A program made the position numbers and the translations under genes. From contig NC_083571.1 in the NCBI RefSeq assembly GCF_027579695.1, positions 92,924,686 to 92,988,685 on the forward strand: DNA of 64,000 nucleotides, in the 5' to 3' direction. Of this stretch, positions 30,731 to 41,265 are shown one piece after another. The notes beneath the pieces are model-generated. The model made no database searches. It was not told where the DNA came from and saw nothing but the letters and a program-made list of their open reading frames with translations. The DNA is from Neoarius graeffei. Taxonomy: Eukaryota > Chordata > Actinopteri > Siluriformes > Ariidae. The stretch's first letter is position 1. Every line of letters begins with the position of its first letter.

Positions 30731-31484
30731 GACTTGTGTGGTTAGGGTCATTGCCTTGCTGCATGACCCACCTTCTCTTGAGATTCAGTTCATGGACAGA
30801 TGTCCTGACATTTTCCTTTAGGATTCGCTGGTATAATTCAGAATTCATTGTTCCATCAATGATGACAAGCCGTGCTGGCCCAGATGCAGCAAAACAGGCC
30901 CAAACCATGATACTACCACCACCATGTTTCACAGATGGGATAAGGTTCTTATGCTGGAATGCAGTGTTTTCCTTTCTCCAAACATAACGCTTCTCATTTA
31001 AACCAAAAATTTCTCTTCTGGTCTTATCTGTCCACAAAACATTTTTCCAGTAGCCTTCTGGTTTGTCCACGTGATCTTTAGCAAATTGCAGACGAGCAGC
31101 AATGTTCTTTTTGGAGAGCAGTGGCTTTCTCCTTGCAACCCTGCCATGCACACCATTGTTGTTCAGTCTTCTCCTGATGGTGGACTCATGAACATTAACA
31201 TTAGCCAATGTGAGAGAGGCCTTCAGTTGCTTAGAAGCTACCCTGGGGCCTTTTGTGACCTCACCAACTATTACACACCTTGCTCTTGGAGTGATCTTTG
31301 TTGGTCCACCACTCCTGGGGAGGGTAACAATGATCTTGAATTTCCTCCATTTGTACACAATCTGTCTGACTGTGGATTGGTGGAGTCCAAACTCTTTAGA
31401 GATGGTTTTGTAACCTTTTCCAGCCTGATGAGCATCAACAACGCTTTTTCTGAGGTCCTCAGAAATCTCCTTTGTTCGTGCCAT
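30731..31484 (-). pseudogene. Tc1 transposase, N-terminal 250 codons, open but truncated
   Basis: From ATG 31484 the frame is open without a break: the start MARTKEISEDLRKSVVDAHQ, helix-turn-helix regions, WTDKTRREIFGLNEKRY (first Asp), [20 protein letters not shown], and QQGNDPNHTSRS near the end (second Asp retained, neighbouring residues altered). The family's last third, with the final catalytic acidic residue, is deleted. It preserves the site that is frameshifted in copy 1. Confidence 0.88.
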
Positions 31485-31716
31485 GATACACTTCCACAAA
31501 TGTGTGTTGTGAAGATCAGACTTTGATAGATCCCTGTTCTTTAAATAAAACAGCGTGCCCACTCACACCTGATTGTCATCCCATTGATTGAAAACACCTG
31601 ACTCTAATTTCACCTTCAAATTAACTGCTAATCCTAGAGGTTCACATACTTTTGCCACTCACGGATATGTAATATTGGATCATTTTCCTCAATAAATAAA
31701 TGACCAAGTATAATAT

Positions 31717-32096
31717 CTCATCTCATCTCATTATCTCTAGCCGCTTTATCCTGTTCTACAGGGTCGCAGGCAAGCTGGAGCCTATCCCAGCTGACTACGG
31801 GTGAAAGGCGGGGTACACCCTGGACAAGTCGCCAGGTCACCACAGGGCTGACACATAGACACAGACAACCATTCACACTCACATTCACACCTACGGTCAA
31901 TTTAGAGTCACCAGTTAACCTAACCTGCATGTCTTTGGACTGTGGGGGAAACCGGAGCACCCGGAGGAAACCCACGCGGACACGGGGAGAACATGCAAAC
32001 TCAGCACAGAAAGGCCCTCGCCGGCCACGGGGCTCGAACCCGGACCTTCTTGCTGTGAGGCGACAGCGCTAACCACTACACCACCGTGCCGCCCGT
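31717..32096 (-). mobile_element. SINE-A inserted in a Tc1 terminal repeat
   Basis: Full-length copy flanked by a perfect 12-bp duplication CAAGTATAATAT (31705-31716, 32097-32108). The TAGAACAGG variant is present. It postdates the Tc1 insertion. Confidence 0.93.
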
Positions 32097-32238
32097 CAAG
32101 TATAATATTTTTGCCTCATTTGTTTAAGTGGGTTCTCTTTATCTACTTTTAGGACTTGTGTGAAAATCTGATGTTGTTTTAGGTCATATGCAGAAATATA
32201 GAAAATTCTAAAGGGTTCACAAACTTTCAAGCACTGTA

Positions 32239-33050
32239 GGCATGATAATTGTACATTTGCCCATGTTGACAGAGTGCAGCTGAACAGGAACAATAAATAA
32301 ATTAATAAATAAATAAAGGTGGTTGTAAAAACATATACTATTTAGCTAAGAGGTTGGCATGTAGAGGTGTAGATAGTTTGGGTTACCATTATTCGGTCCT
32401 GTTTCTATCCGTACCGCTGGTATCTCTGTACCGGTAGGTGACTGGCTTTGTTCAGTTCATGTATGACGCTCGGATAAAAGCTGTTCTTTAGTCTAAATGA
32501 CCCACTTTAAGCAATAAATGTGTAATTTACAGTATTCTCTTCCTGCTCCTCCTGAAGAGAAAGCTGAAAATTACACATTAACATCATACAGTAGCATGTG
32601 CTCAACTTAGGAGAAGTAGTCAGTGTTTTCCTTGGGGGAGGGGCACAAGCAGTGCGAGAAACCATTTGAGCAGTACGTGTGCTCACGTATCTCATCGTTC
32701 TTGAGGCAGTCTCCACCGTGTTGCTGACACACATTTACTTTGGCAGTTCTGACTCTTCCTCCATGCACTCGAGACTGATTTTTCTGGAATTCGAGTTATG
32801 TAGCCTGTTTAATATGAGCAATTTGAAAAAAACGTCCACTACCTTGTTGACTTCAAGCATTGATCAAAAGTAACCCCTTCACACTACGCCTTCTCTGTGC
32901 CAGGAAGTGTGGAGGAGTGAGTCATTAACCGTTTTTTTTTTTTAATATGAAGAACCATTTTGAGGAGTTTTGTCAGTTTATTTTTAAATTCTGTTGACAT
33001 TCAAAGAGTTTTTATTACTTCAGTTCTCTAAAATTGTTTTCCTTAAATGA
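32239..33050. other. Intergenic stretch without recognised gene
   Basis: No protein-like frame and no clear repeat. This may be part of the original sequence between MTMR9 and TDH. Confidence 0.4.
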
Positions 33051-33240
33051 ATAAAGTGCAGAAAAGCATCTCAGAATGAGAGGACTTTTAAGGCAGATTG
33101 ACTAGAATATCAGAAGACCACACTGGGTTCCACTTCCGTCAGCCAAGAACACAGATCTGTGGGAACAGTTTCACTGGACAATTGAAGATTAGAAAAACAT
33201 CGCCTGGTCTTTTTCCAATCTTCAATTGTCCCATTTCAGT
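33050..33240 (+). pseudogene. Short Tc1-type transposase remnant
   Basis: GAAAAGCATCTCAGAATGAG, CACTGGGTTCCACTTCCGTC and GAACAGTTTCACTGGACAAT followed by GGAAGATT-like words are recognisable pieces of a third fish Tc1-type transposase gene. A later copy of the GAAGATTRGAAAAA block is inverted (33178-33233), giving a small hairpin. No open frame survives. Confidence 0.45.
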
Positions 33241-33909
33241 GAGGTTAGCTCTCGCTTCTTAACTTGGATAAAAGCTTCTGACTGCACACTGTTCGATGAT
33301 ATCACGTCAACAAAGCGGAACAGAGAATGTAGCTTTTAGTCTCGTCTCAAATGTCTGAGATCTACATAGCAGGCGTACTAAAAATAGGCCACTTTTCTTT
33401 CACTTTTATTCTTAGGCCTGTCTCGATGGTTCCTCTCATGCTTCTTGAAATTCATGGTGTACATCGGTCCGTGAAGGTGACTTTTTTTAACTATTATATT
33501 ATTCTTTCTAACTATTAATATTATTCTATTTTTATTTCTATTATTATTTTTTCCTCCTCCCTTCCTTCCCCTACAAGGGTCTTCTGCCACTTATCAGGCT
33601 GTCACTGGTAACTGTCAAGTCACTAAACCTCGAGTCCGAGTCCAGTCTCGAGTCCCCAGTGTTCAAGTCTGAGTCAAGTCTAAGTCATTAAAGAAAATTT
33701 TGAGTGGAGTCCGAGTCAAATCCACTACTGATCTGAGTCGAGTCCGAGAACAAGACTCTAACCGCACTGTTTGGTGGTGGCTGTTGCTACCTTTATGTGA
33801 AAGCGTCTCTGCTACTGTGTTGGACTAACGTTACTGCTCGACTGCCCCATTTTAGTTAATAGGCTACAGATAAAAAGCTTGTTCATCGCTCAGCAAGCCC
33901 CGCCCACTA

Positions 33910-34128
33910 TCAACAGGGCAAATAACATGAGAGAGGGTCAATGCTTGCTAGTTCATCGGTCAGTAAGCAAACCCCGCTATCAACAGAGCAATGAACATAG
34001 CGTGTCACTTCCTTCTCTGGGTGGAGTCTTACCAAATGACGATTGAAGTTCCAGGTTGTCCCCGTCGTCTCCTCGATAGTTCTTCTACATATGGAACACA
34101 TAGCAGTGCATTTTTTTCCCCACTGCAC
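33910..34128 (-). pseudogene. BED-type zinc-finger fragment
   Basis: The minus frame reads MQWGKKCTAMCSICRRTIEE, then TTWNFNRHLVRLHPEKEV. C-x2-C followed by H-x4-H with a W/F spacing is the BED finger pattern used by hAT transposases to bind DNA. After LHPEKEV the frame becomes non-protein-like and stops. No catalytic domain is present. Confidence 0.6.
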
Positions 34129-34270
34129 GAGAAGTCTGTATAAACAAAGCAGACAATCCTAGGGGCTTCTCTCCAGGTATTTTAGCGCCATTAATATTAA
34201 TTTGTTCCTGAACATGAACAGGTAAATGTGCATTCTCTTGCATGAAATTAGTATAAAAATTAACATAGAT

Positions 34271-34372
34271 CTCATTTCATTATCTCTAGCCGCTAGCAGG
34301 CAAGCTGGAGCCTATCCCAGCTGACTATGGGCGAAAGGCGGGGTACACCCTGGACAAGTCACCAGGTCATCA
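34271..34372 (-). mobile_element. 5'-truncated SINE-A
   Basis: Only the tail third of SINE-A (about 102 bp) is present. It is flanked by a perfect 12-bp duplication ATTAACATAGAT (34259-34270 and 34373-34384). The tRNA-like head is missing while the duplication is intact, so this is truncation at integration, as in LINE-type target-primed reverse transcription. Confidence 0.9.
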
Positions 34373-34936
34373 ATTAACATAGATATAAATATCTTATGCC
34401 AAATTATTATGGCGTGCCACAAAAAATAGAGAAAAAATCAGAGTCTCCAATTTACAACTCCGAATGCAGTTCATGCACGAGTCCAAGTCCGAGTCAAATC
34501 ACGAGTCCTTAAAATTGGGGCATGAGTCGGACTCGAGTCCAAGTCCTGGACTCGAGTACTACAAGCCTGACTGTTAATGAGAGATTGTTCTTCATATCTT
34601 GCTTGGTATAATAAAGTTAAATTTAAAAAAAAATAGGTCTCAGATATTTAAAATCACTTTGATGGGTTAAGAATAGGGAAGATACAAAAAAAAAAAAAGT
34701 CACATGTTCACCAAAGAATTTCCGTTTCATAGATTTAACCTCTGTTGGCTCACTGTTTCCTTTCTTACTTTCTTTTTCTTTCTTTGGAGTGGTGTGGGTG
34801 TATGGGTGGGTTATTTGTATGTTTCAGTAAGTAAAACTATAGTTAACAGTTTCAAGGTTGAAAAAAAAATTCCACCATGGAACCAAATGACACAAGTTGA
34901 AGCATGTTAGATTTAAGAAGTAATTATTCCTTCTGG

Positions 34937-35264
34937 GGCGGCACAGTGGTGTAGTGGTTAGCACTGTCACCTCACAGCAAGAAGGTCCTGGGTTCGAGCT
35001 CAGCGGCCGGCAAGGGCCTTTCTGTGTGGAGTTTGCATGGTGTCTGTGTGGGTTTCCTCCGGGTGCTCCGGTTTCCCCCACAGTCCAAAGACATGCAGGT
35101 TAGGCTAATTGGTGGCTCTAAATTGACCGTAGGTGTGAATATAAGTGGTTGTTTGCCTCTGTGTCAGCCCTGCGATGACCTAGCGATTTGTTCAGGGTGT
35201 GCCCTGCCTCTTGTCAGCTGGGATAGGCTCCAGCAACCCTGTAGGACAGGATAAGTGGCTACAG
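34937..35264 (+). mobile_element. SINE-A, diverged copy
   Basis: The tRNA-like head starts at GGGCGGCACAGTGG and the body is recognisable throughout, but with several deletions (for example in the CTGTGTGGGTTTCC segment). It ends GGATAAGTGGCTACAGAT. Older than the full-length copies. Confidence 0.85.
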
Positions 35265-35267
35265 ATA

Positions 35268-35588
35268 AGAAAGAAAGCACAACTTTATTCATCACACACT
35301 TGTGAAATTTCCTCTCTGCATTTAACCCATCTGAAGCAGTGAACACACACATACCCAGAGCAGTGGGCAGCCATGCTAACAGCGCCCGAGGAGCAGTTGG
35401 GAGTTAGGTGCCTCACTCAAGGGTACCTCAGCCCAAGGCCGTCCCATATTAACCTAACCGCATGTCTTTGGACTGCGGGAGAAACCGGAGCAAACCCACG
35501 CAGACATGGGGAGAACCATACAGAAAGGCCCCCACCAGCCGCTGGGCTCGAACCCAGAACCTTCTTACTGTGAGGCAACCGTTGCTGC
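35268..35588 (-). mobile_element. SINE-B (same head, different tail), minus orientation
   Basis: In minus orientation the head carries the same tRNA-like promoter as SINE-A. The 3' half is different, with GCATTTAACCCATCTGAAGC and GAGCAGTGGGCAGCC, and an A/GAA-rich end near 35268. Other copies are at 42590-42860 (+) and 57915-58290 (-). Confidence 0.8.
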
Positions 35589-35887
35589 CTCAATGGATGG
35601 ATTATTTCTTCTGTTTTATAACTTTGTACATCTTTGTTCGTTTGTTTACACCCCTTTTTTGCCACTTGAGGTACTTGGACCACAATGGAAATAAGTGTTT
35701 ACACTTTCTTGTGCTATGTATGTATTTTAATGTGCACTACACATTATTTTACTAAATAAACTCCATCATCGTTGCATTTTCTTCCCTTCATTTTAGCACA
35801 CAGGACCACAGCCAGGATTTTTCAAAGGGGGGTCACACACTGACTGGCAGTCAAAAGAAAGTTTTGCTTGTTTTGACATGGCAAAAT

Positions 35888-36255
35888 CTCTCATCTCATC
35901 TCATTATCTCTAGCCGCTTTATCCTTCTACAGGGTCGCAGGCAAGCTGGAGCCTATCCCAGCTGACTACGGGCGAAAGGCGGGGTACACCCTGGACAAGT
36001 CGCCAAGTCATCACAGGGCTGACACATAGATACAGACAACCATTCACACCTATGGTCAATTTAGAGTCACCAGTTAACCTAACCTGCATGTCTTTGGACT
36101 GTGGGGGAAACCGGAGCACCCGGAGGAAACCCACGCAGACACGGGAAGAACATGCAAACTCCACACAGAAAGGCCCTCGCCGGCTACGGGGCTCGAACCT
36201 GGACCTTCTTGCTGTGAGGCGACAGCGCTAACCACTACACCACCGCGCCGCCCCC
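35888..36255 (-). mobile_element. SINE-A, full length, minus orientation
   Basis: Flanked by a perfect 12-bp duplication ACATGGCAAAAT (35876-35887, 36256-36267). TAGAAGG tail variant. Confidence 0.93.
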
Positions 36256-36283
36256 ACATGGCAAAATATTATTTAGATTTTTT

Positions 36284-36442
36284 GGGGGCTTTTTTCACCT
36301 TTATTGGATAGGACAGTGTAGAGACAGGAAATGAGCAGGAGAGAGAAACGGGGAGGGATCAGGAAATGACCTCGGGTCGGAATTGAACCCGGGTCCCCGG
36401 ATTTATGGTATGGTGCCTTATCCACCTGAGCCACGACATCCC
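36284..36442 (-). mobile_element. SINE-C, another tRNA-derived SINE
   Basis: In minus orientation a tRNA-like head (GTGGCTCAGGTGGATAAGGC) and a B-box-like GGTTCAATTCCGACC are followed by a body including GAGGTCATTTCCTGATCC and CATTTCCTGTCTCTACACTG, ending in a T-rich/A-rich tail near 36284. It is unrelated in body to SINE-A and SINE-B. Confidence 0.7.
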
Positions 36443-36605
36443 TGATGTGGCAAATTATTAACACAAGAGAAAATACGCGTAATTCGCAACTACTGCAGCT
36501 ACACTGGCAGCTTGACCACTTTGTGTAAGATTGAATTTACTAAACTGAAAGGTGAAATGTTCAAAATTGCCATTAAAATAAAGATGGTGAAAATGAGTAC
36601 AGTAC

Positions 36606-37101
36606 CTCTCAAAAATGCTCTTTGGATGGTGTAGAAAGGAGGACGTCCTGTATCTTCTAACGTGAAACGTTTCCATAACATGTCCATGTGAGATAGCTGC
36701 AGCAGCCTTTTGCAGGTACTCGACAAGCTATGGAACACTGCTGAGAGCGGTAGGTGCTTCATAATCTTCAAGATTATTTCATCTGGCAAATCAAGAACGC
36801 CTACATCGACCAAAAAGAATGGTTGAGCTTACTGACCATACTAATGTTTTGGGCTAATTCTATCAAACCAAACAACAGCGACCATAGCATAAGCAAACCA
36901 AGCTCATTCACCGGCAGCTTGGGCCGGTGTTTCTTGGTCTGCCGAAGGCGATGATGCATCTTGTTTTGAGTCTGTTTTATCATAAAAAAATTGACTTAGT
37001 ACTAGAATAGAACTATGAAAAATATGTAACAAAAAATAATTACAATTGCTAGTTTTAGGTAGCTTAGAAACCGGCTCTTCCATTATTGCTGTTTCTTCCA
37101 T
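36606..37101 (-). pseudogene. Spliced F-box fragment, unknown gene
   Basis: Three minus-strand exons can be modelled: 37101-37044 (MEETAIMEEPVSKLPKTSN), 36971-36912 (SKQDASSPSADQETPAQAA) and 36800-36606. The third reads VLDLPDEIILKIMKHLPLSA and then TCKRLLQLSHMDMLWKRF, a good F-box (LPDEIxLKI...LPxxxVxxxxxxTCKRxxxL.....LW). F-box proteins recruit substrates to SCF ubiquitin ligases by binding SKP1. Introns are about 72 and 111 bp with GT/AG ends and all three junctions are phase 1. After FYTIQRAFLR the exon meets a GT donor, and no further exon was found in the repeat-filled sequence below 36600. It could be the start of a real gene whose remaining exons I failed to see, or a fragment captured by a transposon. 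Confidence 0.45.
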
Positions 37102-37266
37102 GTCTTCTTGATGTGTTCTAGAAACGGCACACTAAAACTTAGCTTTGAAGCAACAAAATGCAACTTTGATGGAAAAAAATAGGGGGGAAAAAAGAGCCTC
37201 TTCACGTCAAAAGAAGGAGGAAAGTTTCGCTTGTTTTAGACCTCAAAGACTACAGGCCTGTGGCAA

Positions 37267-38340
37267 TTGACATCACACATTATGAAGACCCTTGAGAGAC
37301 TCATCCTGGAGCAGATCTGGCCTATGGTCCAACCACTTCTTGACCCCCCTTCAGTTCGCCTACCAGCCCCGTCTTGGAGGAGAGGACGCAATCATCTACC
37401 TGCTCAACAAAGTCTATGGCCACCTGGACAAGTCAGCCAGCACTGTGAGGATCATGTTTTTTGATTTCTCCAGTGCTTTTGACACCATCCGGCCAGCTCT
37501 GCTGGGTGAGAAGTTGACCGTAATGCAGGTGGATGCCCCGCTGGTGTCCTGGATTGTAGATTATTTGACTGGCAGACCACAGTACGTGCGCTTGCAGTGC
37601 TGTGTGTCGGACAGAGTGATCAGCAACACCAGGGCTCCGCAAGAGACTGTCCTTTCTCCTTTTCTTTTCACTCTCTACACCACTGATTTTAACTATTGCA
37701 CGGAGACCTGCCACCTCCAGTAATTTTCTGATGACTCTGCAGTGGTTGGATGCATTACCAGTGGTGATGAGAGCGAGTACAGGATGGTGGTGGACAACTT
37801 TGTCACGTGGAGCAGGAAGAACCACCTACAGCTCAACATGATGAAGACGAAAGAACTATAAGTATAAGTACCTGGGGGTGTACTTGGACAATAAACTGGA
37901 CTGGTCCAAAAACGTGGACACTGTTTACAAAAAGGGCCAGCGCCGTCTCTATTTTCTGAGACGGCTGAGGTCCTTCAACATCTGCCGAACGATGCTGCGG
38001 ATGTTCTATGAGTCTGTGGTGGCTAGTGCCATCCTATACGCTGTCGTCTGCTGGGGCAGTGGCTTGAAGGTGAAGGACACTAACAGACTCAATAAGATCA
38101 TCAGGAAGGCCGGCCATGTTGTAGGCGTGGAACTGGACTCTCTGACAGTGGTGTTGGAGAAGAGGACACTGTCCAAAATAAAAACAATCTTAGACTGCCC
38201 TTTCCACCCTCTACATGAGGAGCTGATCAGCCACAGGAGCACGTTCAGTAACTGGCTGATTCTTCCACGCTGCACAACTGAGAGACACAGGAAATCATTC
38301 CTACCTGTTGCTGTCAAGCTGTACAATGCCACTGTATAAC
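37267..38340 (+). pseudogene. LINE reverse-transcriptase remnant (jockey/L2-like)
   Basis: Frames at 37292-37723 and 37878-38339 give TPLQFAYQPRLGGEDAIIYL, IMFFDFSSAFDTIRPALL (first catalytic Asp), LSPFLFTLYTTDF, FSDDSAVVGC (the catalytic F-x-DD block, just beyond an in-frame stop) and YKYLGVYLDNKLDWSKNVD. They end in the LRRLRSFNICRTMLRMFYES and HRKSFLPVAVKLYN blocks. Stops and a deletion near 37850 separate the two halves, so no enzyme can be made. Orientation is plus. The 5' part with the endonuclease is missing. Confidence 0.85.
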
Positions 38341-38399
38341 TGTGGTACACTGTCTTACCCTGTATCCTTAAGTCAGGTGCAATATATGTATTTATTTTT

Positions 38400-39211
38400 T
38401 TCGCGGTCCAAATACTGCACTCTGATTGGCTAGCAAGCAGGTCTGTATCCTACGATACGGACCCCGGTTACGGACCTCTGGTGACTCGCTCATTCACAAC
38501 AACAACAAACATAGTAGCCTTTTTTGTCAACATTTATCTTTTTTTTAGTAAGATTTATTTATAAAATTATCAAAAATCTTGTAAATTTTTGCCAGCATTT
38601 TTCAGGAGAATAACATTAATTTTACATCATGGATAGTGATAACGACAGTCTTCACAGCGAAAGCGAGTTGTAGGAGGAAGCCATTTGCATTACAGCCGTG
38701 AATGAGGATTCAAAATAGCATTAATTTTACATCATGGATAGCGATAATGACAGTCTTCACAGCGAAAGCGAGTTTTACTACCCTGAGGAAGACAAAATTA
38801 AAGAAAACATTTCAGGAGAAAGCTGAAAACCTCTAACTTCCTACCGCCAAGTAAAAACATGGCTGAATCCTGAATGACTCAGTTTTGTATAAATAGGGGA
38901 CTACATAGGTGGCAAAATGTAGTTTTTTTCCTGCCATGGAAGTGCACTTGTATACCGAGGAGGAAGCAATTTGCATAACAGCCGTGAATAAGGATTCAAA
39001 ATGGCAGCTTGCCTCGGTTTTCCCTTTCGGGTGCTCTTGTTTTCTGTTAGAATTTGGTAAAGAAAAAAATAAATATATTACTTACCGGCTTAAGGTTGGT
39101 CCGTATGGTGAAATACCGTGACCTCAGCCTTGAATACTGACCTCGGCCCAGAGGGCCTCGCTCAGTACTTTCAAGACCTCGGTCACGGTATTTCACGAGA
39201 CGGACCTCCCA
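38400..39211. mobile_element. Composite repeat: tandem 105-bp unit, palindrome arm and hairpin
   Basis: 38609-38818 contains two tandem copies of a 105-bp unit with ATGGATAGYGATAAYGACAG (starts 38629 and 38734). The second opens a 30-codon frame MDSDNDSLHSESEFYYPEED. 38850-39085 is homologous to one arm of the palindromic element at 10563-11881. 39093-39211 is a hairpin. These pieces may be one larger, decayed element related to the palindrome. Confidence 0.5.
39093..39211. repeat. Hairpin with GGTCCGT ends
   Basis: GGTGAAATACCGTGACCTC on the left pairs with GGTCACGGTATTTCACGAG on the right, and GACCTCGGCCC with GGGCCTCGCTC near the centre. This is an imperfect hairpin of about 55-bp arms typical of small fish foldback elements. 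Confidence 0.65.
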
Positions 39212-39227
39212 GCTGGTAAATAATATC

Positions 39228-39574
39228 TCATCTCATTTCATTATCTGTAGCCACTTTATCCTGTTCTACAGGGTTGCAGGCAAGCTGGAGCCTATCCCAG
39301 CTGACTACGGGCGAAAGGCGGGGTACACCCTGGACAAGTCGCCAGGTCATCACAGGGCTGACACACAGACAACCATTCACACCTACGGTCAATTTAGAGT
39401 CACCAGTTAACCTAACCCGCATGTCTTTGGACTGTGAGGGAAACCAGAGCAAACCTACACAGACACGGGGAGAACATGCAAACTCCACACAGAAAGGCCC
39501 TCGCCAGCCACAGGGCTCGAACCCGGACCTTCTTGCTGTGAGGCGACAGCGCTAACCACTACACCACCGTGCCG
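39228..39574 (-). mobile_element. SINE-A, nearly full length, minus orientation
   Basis: Head and tail are present with small internal deletions (shortened GTGTGAATG region). TAGAACAGG variant. Target duplication unclear. Confidence 0.87.
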
Positions 39575-39600
39575 CTGCTAAATTTTATATATATATATTA

Positions 39601-40120
39601 CCGTTCAAAAGTTTGAGGTCACCCAGACAATTTTGTATTTTCCATGAAAAGTCACACTTTTATTTCCCACCATAAGTTGTAAAATGAATAGAAAATATAG
39701 TCAAGACATTTTTCTGGCCATTTTGAGCATTTAATCGACCCCACAAAATAATGTGATGCTCCAGAAACTCAATCTGCTCAAAGGAAGGTCAGTTTTATAG
39801 CTTCTCTAAAGAGCTCAACTGTTTTCAGCTGTGCTAACATGATTGTACAAGGGTTTTCTAATCATCCATTAGCCTTCTGAGGCAATGAGCAAACACATTG
39901 TACCATTAGAACACTGGAGTGAGAGTTGCTGGAAATGGGCCTCTATACACCTATGGAGATATTGCACCAAAAACCAGACATTTGCAGCTAGAATAGTCAT
40001 TTCCCACATTAGCAATGTATAGAGTGCATTTCTGATTAGTTTAAAGTGATCTTCATTGAAAAGAACAGTGCTTTTCTTTCAAAAATAAGGACATTTCAAA
40101 GTGACCCCAAACTTTTGAAC

Positions 40121-40122
<2 letters not shown>
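39601..40122. mobile_element. Mariner/Tc1-type MITE, termini CCGTTCAAAAGTTTG
   Basis: CCGTTCAAAAGTTTGAGGTCA at the left and TGACCCCAAACTTTTGAACGG at the right are inverted and flanked by TA on each side. The 522-bp body has no complete frame. It sits inside a (TA)n tract, which continues on the right (40123-40172). Confidence 0.88.

Positions 40123-40172
<50 letters not shown>
40123..40172. repeat. (TA)n microsatellite
   Basis: About 50 bases of alternating TA, ending in TACACACAAG. Confidence 0.95.
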
Positions 40173-40178
<6 letters not shown>

Positions 40179-40179
40179 A

Positions 40180-40626
40180 GTGAACCATACATTTTTTCAA
40201 TAGCCGCATAAGAATTCGAAAAGCGCCCAGTGTAATTTTCTAACATTATTGTTTTTAAAACTACATTGTCACCTCAGCCTCATTAGGGTTTCTATAACCT
40301 TGTATGGACTTCCTGTGGGTTGGGCGTGAAAACCCAGTTCTGCGCAAGCGCAATACAACCGCGCTAGAAAGCATGGTCGAGCTGCCAGTGAAGCTGCGGT
40401 CTTTTTAGTTGCGAATTATTCCTCTTGTGTTAATAATTCCCGGGGATTAATAAATTCTCAGCCCTAATGAGGCTGAGGTGACAATGTAGTTTTAAAAACA
40501 ATAATGTTTGAAAATTACACTGGGCGCTTTTCGAATATTCTTATGCGACTATTGAATCATTGTATATAAAATCACATTGTATATAAAATTGCGCTTTTCG
40601 AATATTCTTATGCGGCTATTGAAAAA

Positions 40627-40683
<57 letters not shown>

Positions 40684-41125
40684 TCATTGTATATAAAATC
40701 ACTTCATTTTAAATTTATTTTATTTTTATTCATTCTTTTTTTAAGACTATTTTATCTTCTATTTTTAGACATGTTTACTACTTTGATTCAGGAGCTTGGC
40801 TGCGAATTCGAATTTCCCTCCGGGGATTAATAAAGTGATTCTGATTCTGACTGACATGGGGAATTATTAACACAAGAGAAATAATTCGCAACTAAAAAGA
40901 CCGCAGCTTCTCTGGCTGCTCGACCATGCTTTCTAGCGCGGTCGTATTGCGCTTGCGCAGAACTGGGTTTTCACGCCCAACCCACAGGAAGTCCATACAA
41001 GGTTATAGAAACCCTAATGAGGCTGAGGTGACAATGTAGTTTTAAAAACAATAATGTTAGAAAAATTACACTGGGCGCTTTTCGAATTCTTATGCGGCTA
41101 TTGAAAAAATGTATGGTCCAACAAA
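40180..41125. repeat. Foldback repeat with about 260-bp inverted arms
   Basis: The left arm from 40186 (CCATACATTTTTTCAATAGC) to about 40445 and the right arm from about 40862 to 41123 (GCTATTGAAAAAATGTATGG) are reverse complements, both containing GCGCTTTTCGAAT, CAACCCACAGGAAGTCC and GCTTGCGCAGAACTGGG. Between them lie further partial arm copies (40500-40625), a (TA)n run (40630-40680) and a LINE tail (40690-40855). Confidence 0.8.
40690..40855 (+). mobile_element. LINE 3' tail
   Basis: The stretch ends CCGGGGATTAATAAAGTGAT then TCTGATTCTGA, the short terminal repeat tail typical of fish L2-like LINEs. No coding sequence. Confidence 0.6.
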
Positions 41126-41265
41126 GGGAAGGGGGAGGGGTTATGGGAACCCCCAGCTACGCCCCTGCAGGTATTTAATGTCAGGAAGCTGAAAGTCAAC
41201 ATCACGTGGCACCACGTTGCTTGCTGGTTTTTCTTGCAGCAGGCACGCGGGCGCTTCCGCTTCAG

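Larger units (their letters stand above)
30731..32238 (-). mobile_element. Tc1-like transposon, family 2 copy 2, truncated at its 3' end
   Basis: The terminal repeat at 31620-32236 (interrupted by a SINE) ends CTTTCAAGCACTG before TA 32237-32238. The opposite side stops abruptly near 30731, inside the transposase and before its last acidic residue, so the other terminal repeat is missing. Confidence 0.88.
33595..34569 (-). mobile_element. BED-finger hAT-like element with GAGTCCGAGTC ends
   Basis: Both ends are rich in GAGTCC/AAGTC words (CTCGAGTCCGAGTCCAG near 33630; GGACTCGAGTCCAAGTCCTG near 34528), with CAGGCT at 33595 and AGCCTG ending at 34569. The minus strand carries a BED-type finger. 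A related copy is at 62852-64000. No matching target duplication was found. A truncated SINE is inserted at 34271-34372. Confidence 0.6.

Noticed and set aside
30538-31526. Antisense frames of 149 and 151 codons opposite the Tc1 gene
   Set aside because: Shadow frames of the transposase on the other strand; no domain.
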